DNA from: Lodderomyces elongisporus
Lineage: Eukaryota > Ascomycota > Pichiomycetes > Serinales > Debaryomycetaceae
Assembly: GCF_030384665.1 (NCBI RefSeq)
Contig: NC_083680.1
Coordinates: 95,001-159,000 of the forward strand
Reading direction: 5' to 3'
Length of the DNA: 64,000 bases
The stretch's first letter is position 1, and each line of letters starts with the position of its first letter. The position numbers and the translations under genes are program-made. Of the stretch, positions 42,926 to 54,014 are shown piece after piece. The notes beneath the pieces are model-generated. The model saw only the letters and a list, made by a program, of their open reading frames with translations. It was not told where the DNA came from and searched no databases.

Positions 42926-43777
42926 ATGTCTACAGATTCACAATACTGGGCTTACGACAATATTGTCCCATCCTTCCGTCTCGATGGCCGTCTCGCTATA
43001 CTTACTGGTGGCTCTGGTGGTCTTGCCGCAGTAGTGGCACGTGCCTTGCTCGCCAAGGGTGCAGATGTTGCACTTGTCGATATGAACCTCGAACGTACAC
43101 AACAAGCAGCCAAGGATGTGCTAATCTGGGGTGAAGAACAGATGAAGGGCAAGAATGAATCGCCTATTGGCCAAGTTAGTGCTTGGGCATGTAATATTGG
43201 TGACGCTGAGTCTGTTGAACTCACATTTAAGGCCATCAATGAGCACCACGCCAAGATTGCTGACTTGTTGGTGAACTCTGCCGGATACGCTGAAAACTTT
43301 CCAGCTGAAGAATACCCAGCTGCCAATGCCGAAGCCATCATGAAGGTGAATGGCCTTGGTGCTTTTTACGTGTCACAATCATTTGCTAGAGCTTTGATTG
43401 CAAACAATAAGCCAGGTTCCATCATTTTGATTGGATCCATGTCCGGTACCATTGTCAATGACCCACAACCACAATGTATGTACAACATGTCCAAAGCAGG
43501 TGTCATTCACCTTTGCAGATCCTTGGCTGTTGAATGGGCCAAATACAATATCAGAGTCAATACATTGAGTCCTGGCTACATTTTGACTCCATTGACAAGA
43601 AACGTTATTAGCGGACACGCTGACATGAAGGCTGAGTGGGAAAGCAAGATTCCAATGAAGAGAATGGCTGAGCCAAAGGAGTTTGTAGGCTCCATCTTGT
43701 ACTTGGCCTCAGACAGTGCCAGCTCATACACCACTGGACACAATTTGGTTGTTGATGGTGGTTACGAATGTTGGTGA
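42926..43777 (+). CDS. ARD: D-arabinitol 2-dehydrogenase (ribulose-forming), SDR family (283 aa)
   Basis: A classical short-chain dehydrogenase: the cofactor loop TGGSGGLAAVV near residues 28-38, NSAG near 118-121, catalytic S173 (GSMSG), Y186 and K190 (YNMSK), then RVNTLSPGYI and the C-terminal VDGGYECW. The start, YWAYDNIVPSFRLDG, and long shared stretches match Candida D-arabinitol dehydrogenase (ARD/ArDH), which interconverts D-arabinitol and D-ribulose with NAD and feeds the pentose phosphate pathway. In SDRs the acidic residue after the second strand (VDMN, aspartate) favours NAD over NADP. Codons are strongly biased and no CTG was seen, indicating high expression. It is flanked by long gene-poor stretches on both sides. 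Confidence 0.93.
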   Translation: MSTDSQYWAYDNIVPSFRLDGRLAILTGGSGGLAAVVARALLAKGADVALVDMNLERTQQAAKDVLIWGEEQMKGKNESPIGQVSAWACNIGDAESVELTFKAINEHHAKIADLLVNSAGYAENFPAEEYPAANAEAIMKVNGLGAFYVSQSFARALIANNKPGSIILIGSMSGTIVNDPQPQCMYNMSKAGVIHLCRSLAVEWAKYNIRVNTLSPGYILTPLTRNVISGHADMKAEWESKIPMKRMAEPKEFVGSILYLASDSASSYTTGHNLVVDGGYECW

Positions 43778-46700
43778 GCTTTTTTTTTTTCATTAAGAAT
43801 GTGCATGGGGTAGTGGTGTGGGAAATAAAAATTAAAGAACTTTATTAAAAAAAAAAAGGGATAAAAAAAGATGGATAAAGAACACCTTCTTTTTGTTTTT
43901 TATTTTTTGTTTTGACAGGAGTAAATACTTCTACAGTTACTGATTAATTACTTTTTACAGTATACTTAATGCAATGATTTGAGATTTTTTTTTTTTTATT
44001 TGACCAAAATTACTACTACAAATCTATTAGTTTTTTTTTATTATTATATAACCTTTTTCTTTTTACTTTTATAGACTTATTTGATAGACGCAAGAAAAGA
44101 CTAAAAAAATTAGAAATAGAGAGTTTTATCTTTTGACAATTGTAAAATTTTTGTTGAAATTTTTGAATCTGGAAAATTAAAAAACAAGTAGTTGTAAACT
44201 TATGTTTATGTAAAACAGTTTGTGATAAATGAAGAATTGAAATCAAGGGTGTGAGCTCAGATCGGATTATTGATCGGAATAACATACGGAGATTTGAATA
44301 CTTATATGTATATATATACAAATCGGCTGTGCACGTGATATACAATATTGCAACGTACTATATGAGTAAAATTCTTCCTCTTTTTCTTTTCCCCTCTCTT
44401 TATTTTGCGACACGACAATGACATTGACATTGTCATTTATATTGTCATTGACACATATACTTCGAAGACGTTGATGCAATACAACTTTCTTTGTAGTTGA
44501 TGTGTTTTAGCAAGAACTAACTTTTTCTACAAATTGGCACAATCAATAAAGGTTGAAAAAATCAAAAGAAAAAAAATTGATAGTCACCTTTAAAAGTAAA
44601 AGATACAGTTATGTACTGGAATAGATAGTCACTCATTTCTCGTGTTCCTAATTCTCTCTTTCTTTTTCTTTTCTTTTCTTTTCTTTTCTTTCTCAACTGA
44701 CTCAGTCAAATCAGGTAATGTGATACAAATTTGGTGCCAGAAAAGTTTACCATTACGCGGTTGGCGATATGGATCGAGGAGGCATAAACTCTTTTTTTTA
44801 TAAAAGAATGGGGAAATAACCAAAAAGAAAAATCACGAGGCGTATACTTTCTATGCTGTTGCTTGAACAAGTTCTATAATATGTCTCGTATTTCCAGCGC
44901 CTCATTTACAAATATATATATATTTTGAAATTTGATCTTGATCAAATGTGCACTTGTTGCTCTATACAAGCACGTGACTTGTGATAATGTATACATCAAG
45001 AAGTTTAAACCTAAAGTTGAACACACACACACAGTCTCTCTCGCCTTTTCGTTTTTTCTAGAAAATAAAAAAATATAGAATGTTCACAATTATTGGTGAA
45101 GTTGATAAGGAATAGGGTAGGAAAATTGAAAAATATACATTAAAGTTATTCCATAGGAGTCGACAACATGGAAAAGTTAGAGATAAAACAAAGAACAAGC
45201 CACTAGGAACTAGGAACTTAAAAAAGAAAAACAATTTAGTTTCTTCACAGGTTTGAGTCCATTACCACTTGTCAATTTGGTGCTTTTGGTGCTTTTGGTG
45301 ACTTTGTTATGTATACTTTAGAGAATATTGACTTGTCTTGGAAAGGTGAGATAGTCAACAACCTTGATTCAAACGTTTTGAGTATGTATTGTTGGAAAAA
45401 AAAGTTGACGAAATATACCCAATCTTCTTCTTTTTTTTCTTCTTTTTCTTCTTTCCAGGTATATCTTATGTTTATGTATTGTTCGAGTGAATCAAACATA
45501 AACACAGATGCACTTGTTAGAGAGTGTTGTGGATGCATATAAATATATATATGTATATATATATGTATGTATATCCGATCACATGGTCAAGACAAGAGGC
45601 GCTTTCGAAGGAGTTGTGCAATAGCCTATCTCTCTTGAGAAGGAAAATTTTGGCAGATGTAGAATATTATAAATGGGCTATATCGCACGTGGTATTGAGT
45701 GAAATAGCTTCACAGAATCATCAATCTAACCTTTGGCAAAATAGATCAATGGTGACGAGCAGGGACGACAGTTACAATAGAGGAAAGGAGATTCTTGCAA
45801 AATCAAAAACATAAACAAAAACAGATCAAAGTGAAAATGAAAAATAAAGAGACGCGAAATTTACTCATTCTTTTCTTTTTGTGCATCTAAATTTTTTCTA
45901 ATAAAAAATACGCCATCGTGTAATTTTTTTTGTAGCAAGTCATGTTGAATATGGTTTTTGTTTTTTGTTTTTTTGTTTTTCTAAAAGACGAGCGGAATTA
46001 ACAAAAGAAAGCAGAAAGGAGAAGGATGCCATGTCAAAAGGAAGATGCATTGTTTGTTGTTGGAAAAAGAGAAAAGAGAAAAAAGAAACGAGGCTACATG
46101 CTGACATTTTTAATGGATTACACGGATCATTGTTCTTTGTTTTTTACTCTATGATTCTTTTCTTTAAGAAATAGCCTGATGATATACGGGAGATGAGGCG
46201 GCGAAGAGATGATGTGAATCGTTTTCTTTTGTTCCCTCATTTGTTGTGACTTTGATGATAAAGAATACTCAAATGTATGTCCTTTTTTATTTTAAGAGGC
46301 GAAAGCCACAATCGTAAACACCTGTTTTGTTTCTTCTTCGACTCCCCCCCCCCCGCTCCTATTAAATTGTTTTTTTTTTCATTTTGGGCTTACTCTAGAT
46401 ATATCTCATTAGCAGATACTTGTACTTCTTCACTACTGAGTGGTTCTAGAATCATTGTTTTGCCTGAACCCAGCCAAGTCAAATCAAACCAAACCAAACC
46501 AAAAGCAAGAAATTAAGAGAAGAAATAATAATGAACACAAGAAGAAGAAGACATAGAGAAAATGAACAGAGTGAATAGGAGTCTTGTATAATACCTCACT
46601 TGGCTGTGTATAATAATAATAATAATAATAACAACAAAATAAAGTGGTAGAATAGGGTAAGTAAGCCATAAAGAAAAAAAATAATACATATTATCACGAA

Positions 46701-49700
46701 AACAAATATGTAGTACAACACAATACAATGTACTGTTGTACACTGTTGTACGATACACTTCAATACAATGTATAGTATTATATATCTTCAATCAATCCTG
46801 TGAAACCCGTGGCAATGTGTAATTTCACTTGGCAACAGACATCTGATTCTGAGACCCTCGTCATCTCCTTTCCTTTTATCCACTGCTGCTGTTGTTGTTG
46901 TTAGTTAGTTATTTATTTACTTATATTCTTTATGTTTTGCTGAATGTATATTAATGTATGTTGATATATGTTAGTACTAGCTTTGGTCGTGAATAAGTCA
47001 ACTAGACAAATTGCAATATGGTTGCACGGCACCTTCGACAATTACTTACTTGGAAAAGCAAAAGTATCAAGAGCAATTCAGACAATTTTGTGCTTGGAGC
47101 CAAAATCAAAAAACAAAAAAATTAGAAAAAGAAAACAAAACTACTAGTAGTAGTAGTTATCATTATTCTATAGCTCCTCTCCATTTGTTCTATCCCTGTC
47201 CCCCTGTCTAAATTTGCAATCACTCTTCTATTCCTCTTTTCTTTTCCTTTTTTTTTTGGTTCAATCCTCCCTTTTTTGATCTGGGATCTGATCTTGAACC
47301 ACCATTTTGTTTTTTTAGTGGCTTGGTCGAAGCTACAGGAAAAGATGTGTGTGGTTTTTTTTTTTTTTCAACCACCAGCAATATTTTCAGAGAGTGTTAA
47401 GAAGCTGGAAGGAGCACCAGAATAAAAGTAAAATATAAAAATAAAAATTATTTAATTCCCTTTATAATGCGGGTCCAAATTTTGTTTTTATTTTCATTTA
47501 CTTTTAGTTTGTAGAGAAAGAAAAATTAAGAGCCAGCGCGACGGTAACAAAAATGGGGCGAGACTGTCTTGCTACCTATTTCTTTTTTTTTAAAAAAAAA
47601 TAATGGGCCAGCGTATTTACTCCAGAGGTGAAAGACAAGGAGGAAGAGAGCATAGGAGAATATAAGTGAACGCATTGACAAGGAAACACATGATTTAGAT
47701 GTATGAGACCGAGGCGGAGACAGGACTTGGAGTTGGCGTAAAACAGAAATGGTTGAACAAGAAAAAAAACAGAAAAAAGAAATAGAATAGAAGAAAAGGG
47801 TAAATGTCTCTTTACGTTGATCCGACAATAGATGGTGGTTAGGGTTTTTTTTTCTTTACTCAATTGTTCCGATACGTAAAAGACAAAGACAAAGACAAAG
47901 ACATGGACAATAGTTAGCGTAAGAAGGTCGTTTCTTCTTCTCTTTCTTCTGTCTTCTTTCTTCTTCTCTTTCTTCTTCTTCTTTTGCCAGCTACCTGACG
48001 CATGCTCGCACTCGCCTTATTCCAATTTTTCTTCTTCTTCTCCTTTCGTTTGCTACTCTCTTTTCTTGTTTTTTTTGCGTCAGTATATTATTTTATTACA
48101 GAGTCATACAATATCGTGTTAGTTAGTTAGCGTGTCGTAACTTCCTTTCCCTTTCTCTTCTCTCCTTTTCTGATTAATTGATTGATTGATTGATTTACGG
48201 ATGATTCTTTGTTTCTTTGTTTGTTTTGTTTTGTTTTACTCAGTCTCAGTATTACGCCTATATAAATAAATTTGTTTTACATTTCCTTTAATCTACTTCA
48301 AGGTTATGGTTTCCCTAAATCAAAACAATCTTTAGAGAAGAAAGATAGATACAAAGAACTAGAGTTAACATTCTTTATTAGTTTTGAGGGGAGGGGAGCA
48401 ATCTTGCATCTACGCTAACCAAGAATAAGGATGAACAAAGAAGAGAGAAGAATGAGGAATTGTGCCAATCCTCATCAATGATAAGATAAGCAAGCTCAGC
48501 AAGTATACACACATTAATATATATTACAAGATTTATAGAGCAAGAGCAATACAAGCAAAAAACCTCTATCTTTACAATTAAGCCACCTTTTTTTATACAA
48601 AAAGAATTCCTGCCAAGTGGGGTATAACGTAACAAAGACATTGATCAAAAATAGACTATTCTCTAATTTGTTTTGACTCTTACTCTTTATCTATCTATTC
48701 TTTCCTCCCCCTCCCCCAACCTTCTTTTTATCTTGTCCAAAACAAGACAAGACAAATTAAGACAAGAGATGGCTTGACAAATCTTCCATTACATTGTAAT
48801 GTCCAACTACGTTTATTGTATTATGGTACTATTGTTTGCTTTATTATTACTTGTTTTATTATTGTATTTTTTGGAGGGGGGAGTTAAGAGAGTAGGTGTT
48901 TCCATGTATGGTATCTCCTAATTCCAAATGTTAGTTACCTCTTCATGTATTTCCGTCAATGTATCATCGTGTAATGTAATTTTCTGTAGGAAGAGGAGGT
49001 GCGTGGGTGCGTGGGTGCGTAAGTGGGGGAGGACGAGGACGATGATGAACATAAAGTGTTTTAGGGGGGGACCTTATCTGCTTCACCACCACTGGTAATA
49101 AAAAGTTTCCTACTATTGTCTGTTTTTGTCACATTCTCAAATAGTTGGAATGTGTATTATCCCACACAGGTAAAACCTCCTTTTTTTTCTCTCTTCCTTC
49201 TTTCTTTTGGGGGTTGGGTATCGTGTAAATTGTTGTCTTGTTTTATTGGCCTGTTGCTTACACCAATTTTATTTTTATATAATTTATTGTTTTGGTCTGA
49301 TTGCATGGTGGTGTTTGTGGTAACTTTGTAGAAAAGAGTTGGAAAAAAAAAGGAGTATACTTTGGTTTTATTAAGCGTAATTCTGAGTCTGATAATAAAT
49401 AAATCCTATTAAATTGTTTTTCTGCCTTGTATATTTTTAATTCTATATTTAGCTCCGACTATTTGTTTGTAAGAGAAACAGAGAGAGAGAAAGAGAGAGA
49501 AAATTTTTACTCATTGAAGTGCATCAACCAATAATGCAACTGATAAATAAAATTAAATAAAAAAAGAATTTCCCTTTCTGCTTTCTTTTCTTTTTTTTTC
49601 TAACAAGCTACATGCCCAATGCGGTAACGACCCTACCCTATTCAGAATAATATTTTGTGTTATGTGCAGTATATCTGTACCCTTAAGCATCATATACCTG

Positions 49701-50318
49701 CACACAATACCTACCAGGCGCAGCATAGTTCATTAAAAAAAAAGAAATTAAAAAAAAAATAAACTCAAAATTTTCTCTCGAAACAAAAAAAAAAAACAAA
49801 AAAAAACAACAGGCGGCGCGTAATCTCTTCACTTCCATTCAATTCCATTCAGTGAGTCAGTCAGTCAGTTCAGTCACTACTTGCTCATACCGTATTAAAA
49901 CGTAACTGCACTATTTTGTACCTCACGCATTCTCAGTCACAGTGTAAACAACAACAATAGTAACAATAGTATCACTAACACTAACAATACTAACTTTCTA
50001 TTTACTTATATTTTTTTTTCATAGTCAAATTTTAAATTTTAAATTTTTATTATTTTTATTTTTTATCATCTTCCTCTCTTCTAAGCTTGTGCTAATCTGC
50101 CTATCTGCCAACATCCGAGTCTTTTGCACATTCTCTCTTTACTTATTTTTTTCATTTTTTTATTTCTGGTTTTCCTCTCCCAAACACTATAAATCAACCA
50201 CGAATTTCCCACTTTCACTTCAACTTTTTTGCTTCTCCCTCTTTTTTGCTTTTTCTTTTCTTATCATCAACAAGATCTTTATTCACTCACTTATACTATA
50301 ATTATAATAATATCTACA
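43778..50318. other. 6.5-kb gene-poor interval upstream of the PGA59-like gene
   Basis: No frame here resembles a protein. Features seen are CACGTG boxes at 44332, 44971 and 45686, a run of ten C at about 46327-46336, a possible minus-strand intron (47049 down to 46940), a G-rich patch at about 48990-49075, and a strong plus-strand branch point with 3' splice site at 49988-50024. It could be a long regulatory region, a set of non-coding transcripts, or a centromere-like segment. The right end must include the PGA59-like promoter and leader. Confidence 0.6.
49988..50024 (+). other. Candidate branch point and 3' splice site in the PGA59-like leader
   Basis: TACTAAC at 49988-49994 is followed by a T-rich tract and CATAG ending at 50024, about 30 bases later: the ideal yeast layout. 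It lies 294 bp upstream of the PGA59-like start codon, suggesting a 5'-UTR intron. Possible donors are GTAAGT at 49019 or GTAAGA near 49467; neither is certain. Confidence 0.35.
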
Positions 50319-50684
50319 ATGCAATTCTCAAAAGTCGCCATCATCTCAGCCGTCGCTGGTTCAGCAGTTGCTTCATACAACTCCACCGTCACTGACATTG
50401 CCACCACTGTTATCACCATCACCTCATGTGAAGAGAACAAGTGTACCCCAGTCCCAGTCACCACCGGTGTCACCACCGTCACTGAAATTGACACCACCTA
50501 CACCACCTACTGCCCATTGTCAACCACTGAGGCTCCAGCTTCATCTGCTCCAGCTTCATCAACTGTTGCTGCTGAATCATCATCTGCTCCAGCCAAGAAC
50601 GCCACCGTCTCAACCATTGAAGGTTCCGGTGCTAGATTGCAAGTTGGTGCTGCTTTGGTTGGTGCTGCTGCTTTGTTGTTGTAA
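50319..50684 (+). CDS. PGA59: Small GPI-anchored cell-wall protein, Pga59-like (121 aa)
   Basis: The ATG at 50319 starts a clear signal peptide (MQFSKVAIISAVAGSAVAS). The mature part has TVTDIATTVITITSCEENKC and VTEIDTTYTTYCPLSTTEAP, a Thr/Val-rich, three-cysteine domain shared by Candida Pga59/Pga62, followed by a Ser/Ala/Pro stalk and a hydrophobic C-terminus after a GSG-type anchor site. Pga59-type proteins are abundant, small, wall-linked mannoproteins that contribute to wall integrity. Codons are extremely biased (ACC, GTC, GCT, TCA, TTG) with no CTG, which fits very high expression. Pga62 is longer, so Pga59 is the better name. A 5'-UTR intron is possible. Confidence 0.85.
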   Translation: MQFSKVAIISAVAGSAVASYNSTVTDIATTVITITSCEENKCTPVPVTTGVTTVTEIDTTYTTYCPLSTTEAPASSAPASSTVAAESSSAPAKNATVSTIEGSGARLQVGAALVGAAALLL

Positions 50685-51141
50685 GTTTTTTAATTAAATC
50701 TGTATAATGATGAATATAACTATATATTACTAAGGTGCTACCACCGAAAAACTAATTATTTTCAATTTGTATACATATATTTATAATACTTTTTTAACTA
50801 TAAACTTTTAATACACTACAATTTTTCTGATAATTAGATTATAGAAAAGTAAACTATAACATTTCCCAAAAAAAACAAAATTGTAGCCAATCCTCTATCT
50901 GTTTCTGTTTGAACTTAACTACAGGTTGGTTCATATCCCTCTTCTCTTATTCAAATATCTACTTCCAAGACAATGCATCTAAAATTGAAAAAAAAATAAA
51001 GAAAGACTAGTTGATAAACTTATACAATCACTAAACTTTCATTAAGAAAAAAGAAAATAGAAAGAACAAGAAACAACCTAGCCTTCAAACTCACCTCTTT
51101 TCCATCTATTCATTCACTAATTTATTCAATCAATCAATCAA
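50685..51141. other. Convergent 3' region between the PGA59-like gene and DMA1
   Basis: About 0.46 kb of A/T-rich DNA between two stop codons. No gene is seen. A CAAT-repeat (AATC units, about 51125-51146) borders the DMA1 stop. Confidence 0.6.
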
Positions 51142-53277
51142 TCAATCATCGTCATCATCATCATCCAAGTCAGTCTCTAAATCACACATTGTTCGACAAT
51201 TGGGACAATAAAACTGCGGATAACTCTTGATGATAATGGGCCTAATACACTTGTAATGCCACGAATGCGAACAAGGACTAATAAACAACGCCTGACACGG
51301 CTCCACCTTCATCAAACAAATAGCACACTCACTATTATTGTTGTTACTATTGTTGTTGTTGACATGGCTATTATTTATATCACCATTAGCATCAACAAAA
51401 GCACCACCTTGGCCATTACTCAAATCACTAGACTCACCAGCACCATCTCCATTCAAATGCAAATTCTTAAACTTTCTGTGTATCTCCAAATTAAACTGAT
51501 TGACTTTACGTTGCCAACTCTTGTTAAACTCACACCTCATCTTAACACACCTATAAACCTCTTCAGTACCCCCTCGATAATTCATACCCAACTGAATGAT
51601 ATCGCCATCAATAACCGGCATCAACGTCGACTCCTGCGACGCTGGAGACAACCTAATATGATTTAAAAAAGTACCCAGCGAACTCTTGCAATCCTTCAAA
51701 AACCACTGCCCTTCATCATTACATTCCAAAGAAGCATGGGTTCTGGAAACAACCTTCGACTTGAAAACAATAGGCGCAGATGACCCTTGTGCTGCATGTG
51801 CAGCAGCCTTATTCTTTTCTGTGTACCGCCCTATATTCAATGCATTCTTGGGCTTAATCTTACGTATAACAGGGGAAAAGTACAACCCTGCTGAAGAAGA
51901 AGAATGGTCAATCAACGGAGTTAACCGAACAGAAAAACGACCATCCTTGTCCATCCCATTCTTGATTTCCTCTCCTCCCGTTGTTGCATTTGCCGGTGCT
52001 TTCGCCGAAGCATTTGCCAAAGCATTTGCAGACGATGTACCAACCCTACTTTCCTCCACATCAACAGTTGTAGTTGCATGCTCATTCGTCGGTGTAGATT
52101 CACTAACTCCACCACCAACTGGTGGCACGGCTTCTGTACTTCTTTCATTAGACGAACTAGGCCCTGGTGGGACAAATTGTGCTGGCATCGCCTCTAGTGT
52201 AGTATCAGCCTCCTCTTGTATATGACCACCACTATAACCACCACCATAACCACCACCACCACCACCGCTCCTCAGTCTGTTTCCAAATATCGGTCTTGAA
52301 ACACCTCCTTGTGGATTCTCTTCCTCAGTACCACCAGCATAAGAGCTGATATTTCCAAGCGTAGGACTATTCGACATTAGTGGCTGGTTTAACGACTGCA
52401 TGTACAGTTGATGAGATTGTGTAATCTGGGCAGGCAGCTGGGAATGCTGACCGTTTAAACCATTCAGAGTGGTTTGTGTGTTTCTGGCGGTGTGAACATT
52501 CAGCAGCAGAGAAGCTCTCAGCCTCGACTGTTGTTGTTGTTGTTGTTGTTGTTGCTGTTGCTGTGCTTGTTGTCTCGTAGTAGAATTGGATGAATCGGAT
52601 TGCGAGCGCATACTAAAGTTACTTAGAAAATGTAATCCAAAGGACAGTTTCCTGGCAACTTGAGGTTGTTGTTGTTGTTGTTGAGGTTGAGGTTGTTGTT
52701 GTTGTTGATGTTGTTGTTGGTTATTATTGATTGGACGTGACTGTTGTGAAATCAGATGAGTAGTGGTATATGTAGTTGGTGGAGAGTGCTGGTGTTGATG
52801 CTGTTGCTGTTGTGGTTGCTGCGGTTGTTGAGGTTGTTGAAGCATGTGTGATTGTTGTTGTTGTTGTTGTTGCTGTTGTTGCTGTTGTGAATGTTTGCGA
52901 GGTGGCTGTAAAGGGCGAGAGGCTGATTCAGAAGTTGTGCTCAGTAAAGTTTGTTCCTGCCCTGGTTGAGTGGTGTGTTTATTGTGAGTAGTCAGTTCAA
53001 CCTCTTCTTGTTGTGGTTGTTGTTGTTGTTGTGATGATGAACGGTGGTGTGTATTTGTATTAGTTGTTGTATTAGTTGATGTATTAGTTGTTGCGTTTGT
53101 TGTGGTGGTTGTAGTTTGTGGTGGTAAAAAATTAGCTTGTGGTGAAGCAGTAATAGGGGAAGAAGACGAGCTAGAGCCACTATTAGATGGCGAGCCCTCT
53201 GTCTTTATGGCAGTCGCGGACGTTCTAGACAAAGGGATACGGTGGTGCTGTGGCAAAACCGATGGGTTCTCTGACAT
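51142..53277 (-). CDS. DMA1: FHA-RING ubiquitin ligase, Dma1-like (711 aa)
   Basis: A Ser/Thr-rich, Gln-rich N-terminal half with many CAA-encoded tracts is followed by an FHA domain at about residues 455-560 (NIGRYTEK near 481, then SRTHASLE and LGTFLNHIRLS, the phosphothreonine-binding signature) and a C-terminal RING at 651-694 (CAIC, then SPCSHSWHYKCI, CPNC). FHA followed by RING is the diagnostic layout of yeast Dma1/Dma2 and vertebrate CHFR/RNF8. Yeast Dma proteins control septin dynamics, spindle position checkpoint and mitotic exit. The protein is longer than S. cerevisiae Dma1 (416 aa) mainly through the polyQ-rich N-terminus. It ends in a short poly-Asp tail. Confidence 0.93.
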   Translation of the reverse strand: MSENPSVLPQHHRIPLSRTSATAIKTEGSPSNSGSSSSSSPITASPQANFLPPQTTTTTTNATTNTSTNTTTNTNTHHRSSSQQQQQPQQEEVELTTHNKHTTQPGQEQTLLSTTSESASRPLQPPRKHSQQQQQQQQQQQQSHMLQQPQQPQQPQQQQHQHQHSPPTTYTTTHLISQQSRPINNNQQQHQQQQQPQPQQQQQQPQVARKLSFGLHFLSNFSMRSQSDSSNSTTRQQAQQQQQQQQQQQQSRLRASLLLNVHTARNTQTTLNGLNGQHSQLPAQITQSHQLYMQSLNQPLMSNSPTLGNISSYAGGTEEENPQGGVSRPIFGNRLRSGGGGGGYGGGYSGGHIQEEADTTLEAMPAQFVPPGPSSSNERSTEAVPPVGGGVSESTPTNEHATTTVDVEESRVGTSSANALANASAKAPANATTGGEEIKNGMDKDGRFSVRLTPLIDHSSSSAGLYFSPVIRKIKPKNALNIGRYTEKNKAAAHAAQGSSAPIVFKSKVVSRTHASLECNDEGQWFLKDCKSSLGTFLNHIRLSPASQESTLMPVIDGDIIQLGMNYRGGTEEVYRCVKMRCEFNKSWQRKVNQFNLEIHRKFKNLHLNGDGAGESSDLSNGQGGAFVDANGDINNSHVNNNNSNNNNSECAICLMKVEPCQALFISPCSHSWHYKCIRPIIIKSYPQFYCPNCRTMCDLETDLDDDDDDD

Positions 53278-54014
53278 TTGTGATATGCGTTATGTGATTG
53301 ATTGATGTATATATTGCTTATAGCAAATAATTAATATCAATACAAGGGCTAAAAAGAAAACCAAAAAAAAAAAAAACTTTGTTAGGGTTGAGGTGACTTG
53401 GCTGGCTTATTGTGTTGTAAATTGTAAAGTGTGAAAATGTGGTTATCTCTATTCTCGATAAATTGGCTTTGTCTATTTTCCTTTTTTCCTTTTTTTTCTT
53501 CTTCTTCTTCCTAACAAAGAAAAAAAACAAAAATTATATTTTTTCTGTTATTATTCCTATAATTATTATTCCTATAATTATTATATTTATTATTATTATT
53601 CCTCACACTACGCTACACACCACATTGCACACAGGGTAAACACACGTTCCCCTAAGAAGAAGTAGGATTCAACATATATATATATATATATAAATAACAT
53701 CAAATATACTGGTATGTGGTTGCAGTGTTGAGAAATATCGTTAGAGTGATTCATTGCAAATACAACATATTCACTTTAGTACACATGTAAGTATGCATTA
53801 TGCTGAATGGACAGAGACTTCAGTATCGCTGGAATTTCAAGTCTCAAAGTTTGTACCTTCTAAAGTTATCAATTATCCATCAATCTAGTATTAAAAACTA
53901 TAAATTATACTATGCATTTGTTAGCTAACTAGTTTCTTTTTTGTTGTTGTTGCTGTTGTTGCTGTTGTTGCTGTTGTTGCTCTTCACTTTTTCATTCATT
54001 CCGTCCCCAGACAC
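53278..54014. other. DMA1 promoter region and hydrolase 3' flank
   Basis: About 0.74 kb between two minus-strand genes, with ATT/TAT repeats near 53545-53600, a (TA)n run near 53675 and a TTG/CTG triplet tract near 53941-53980. No gene is seen. Confidence 0.6.

Noticed and set aside
44332..45691. CACGTG boxes at 44332, 44971 and 45686 taken as an enhancer
   Set aside because: The number of CACGTG sites in the window is close to the chance expectation for this base composition.
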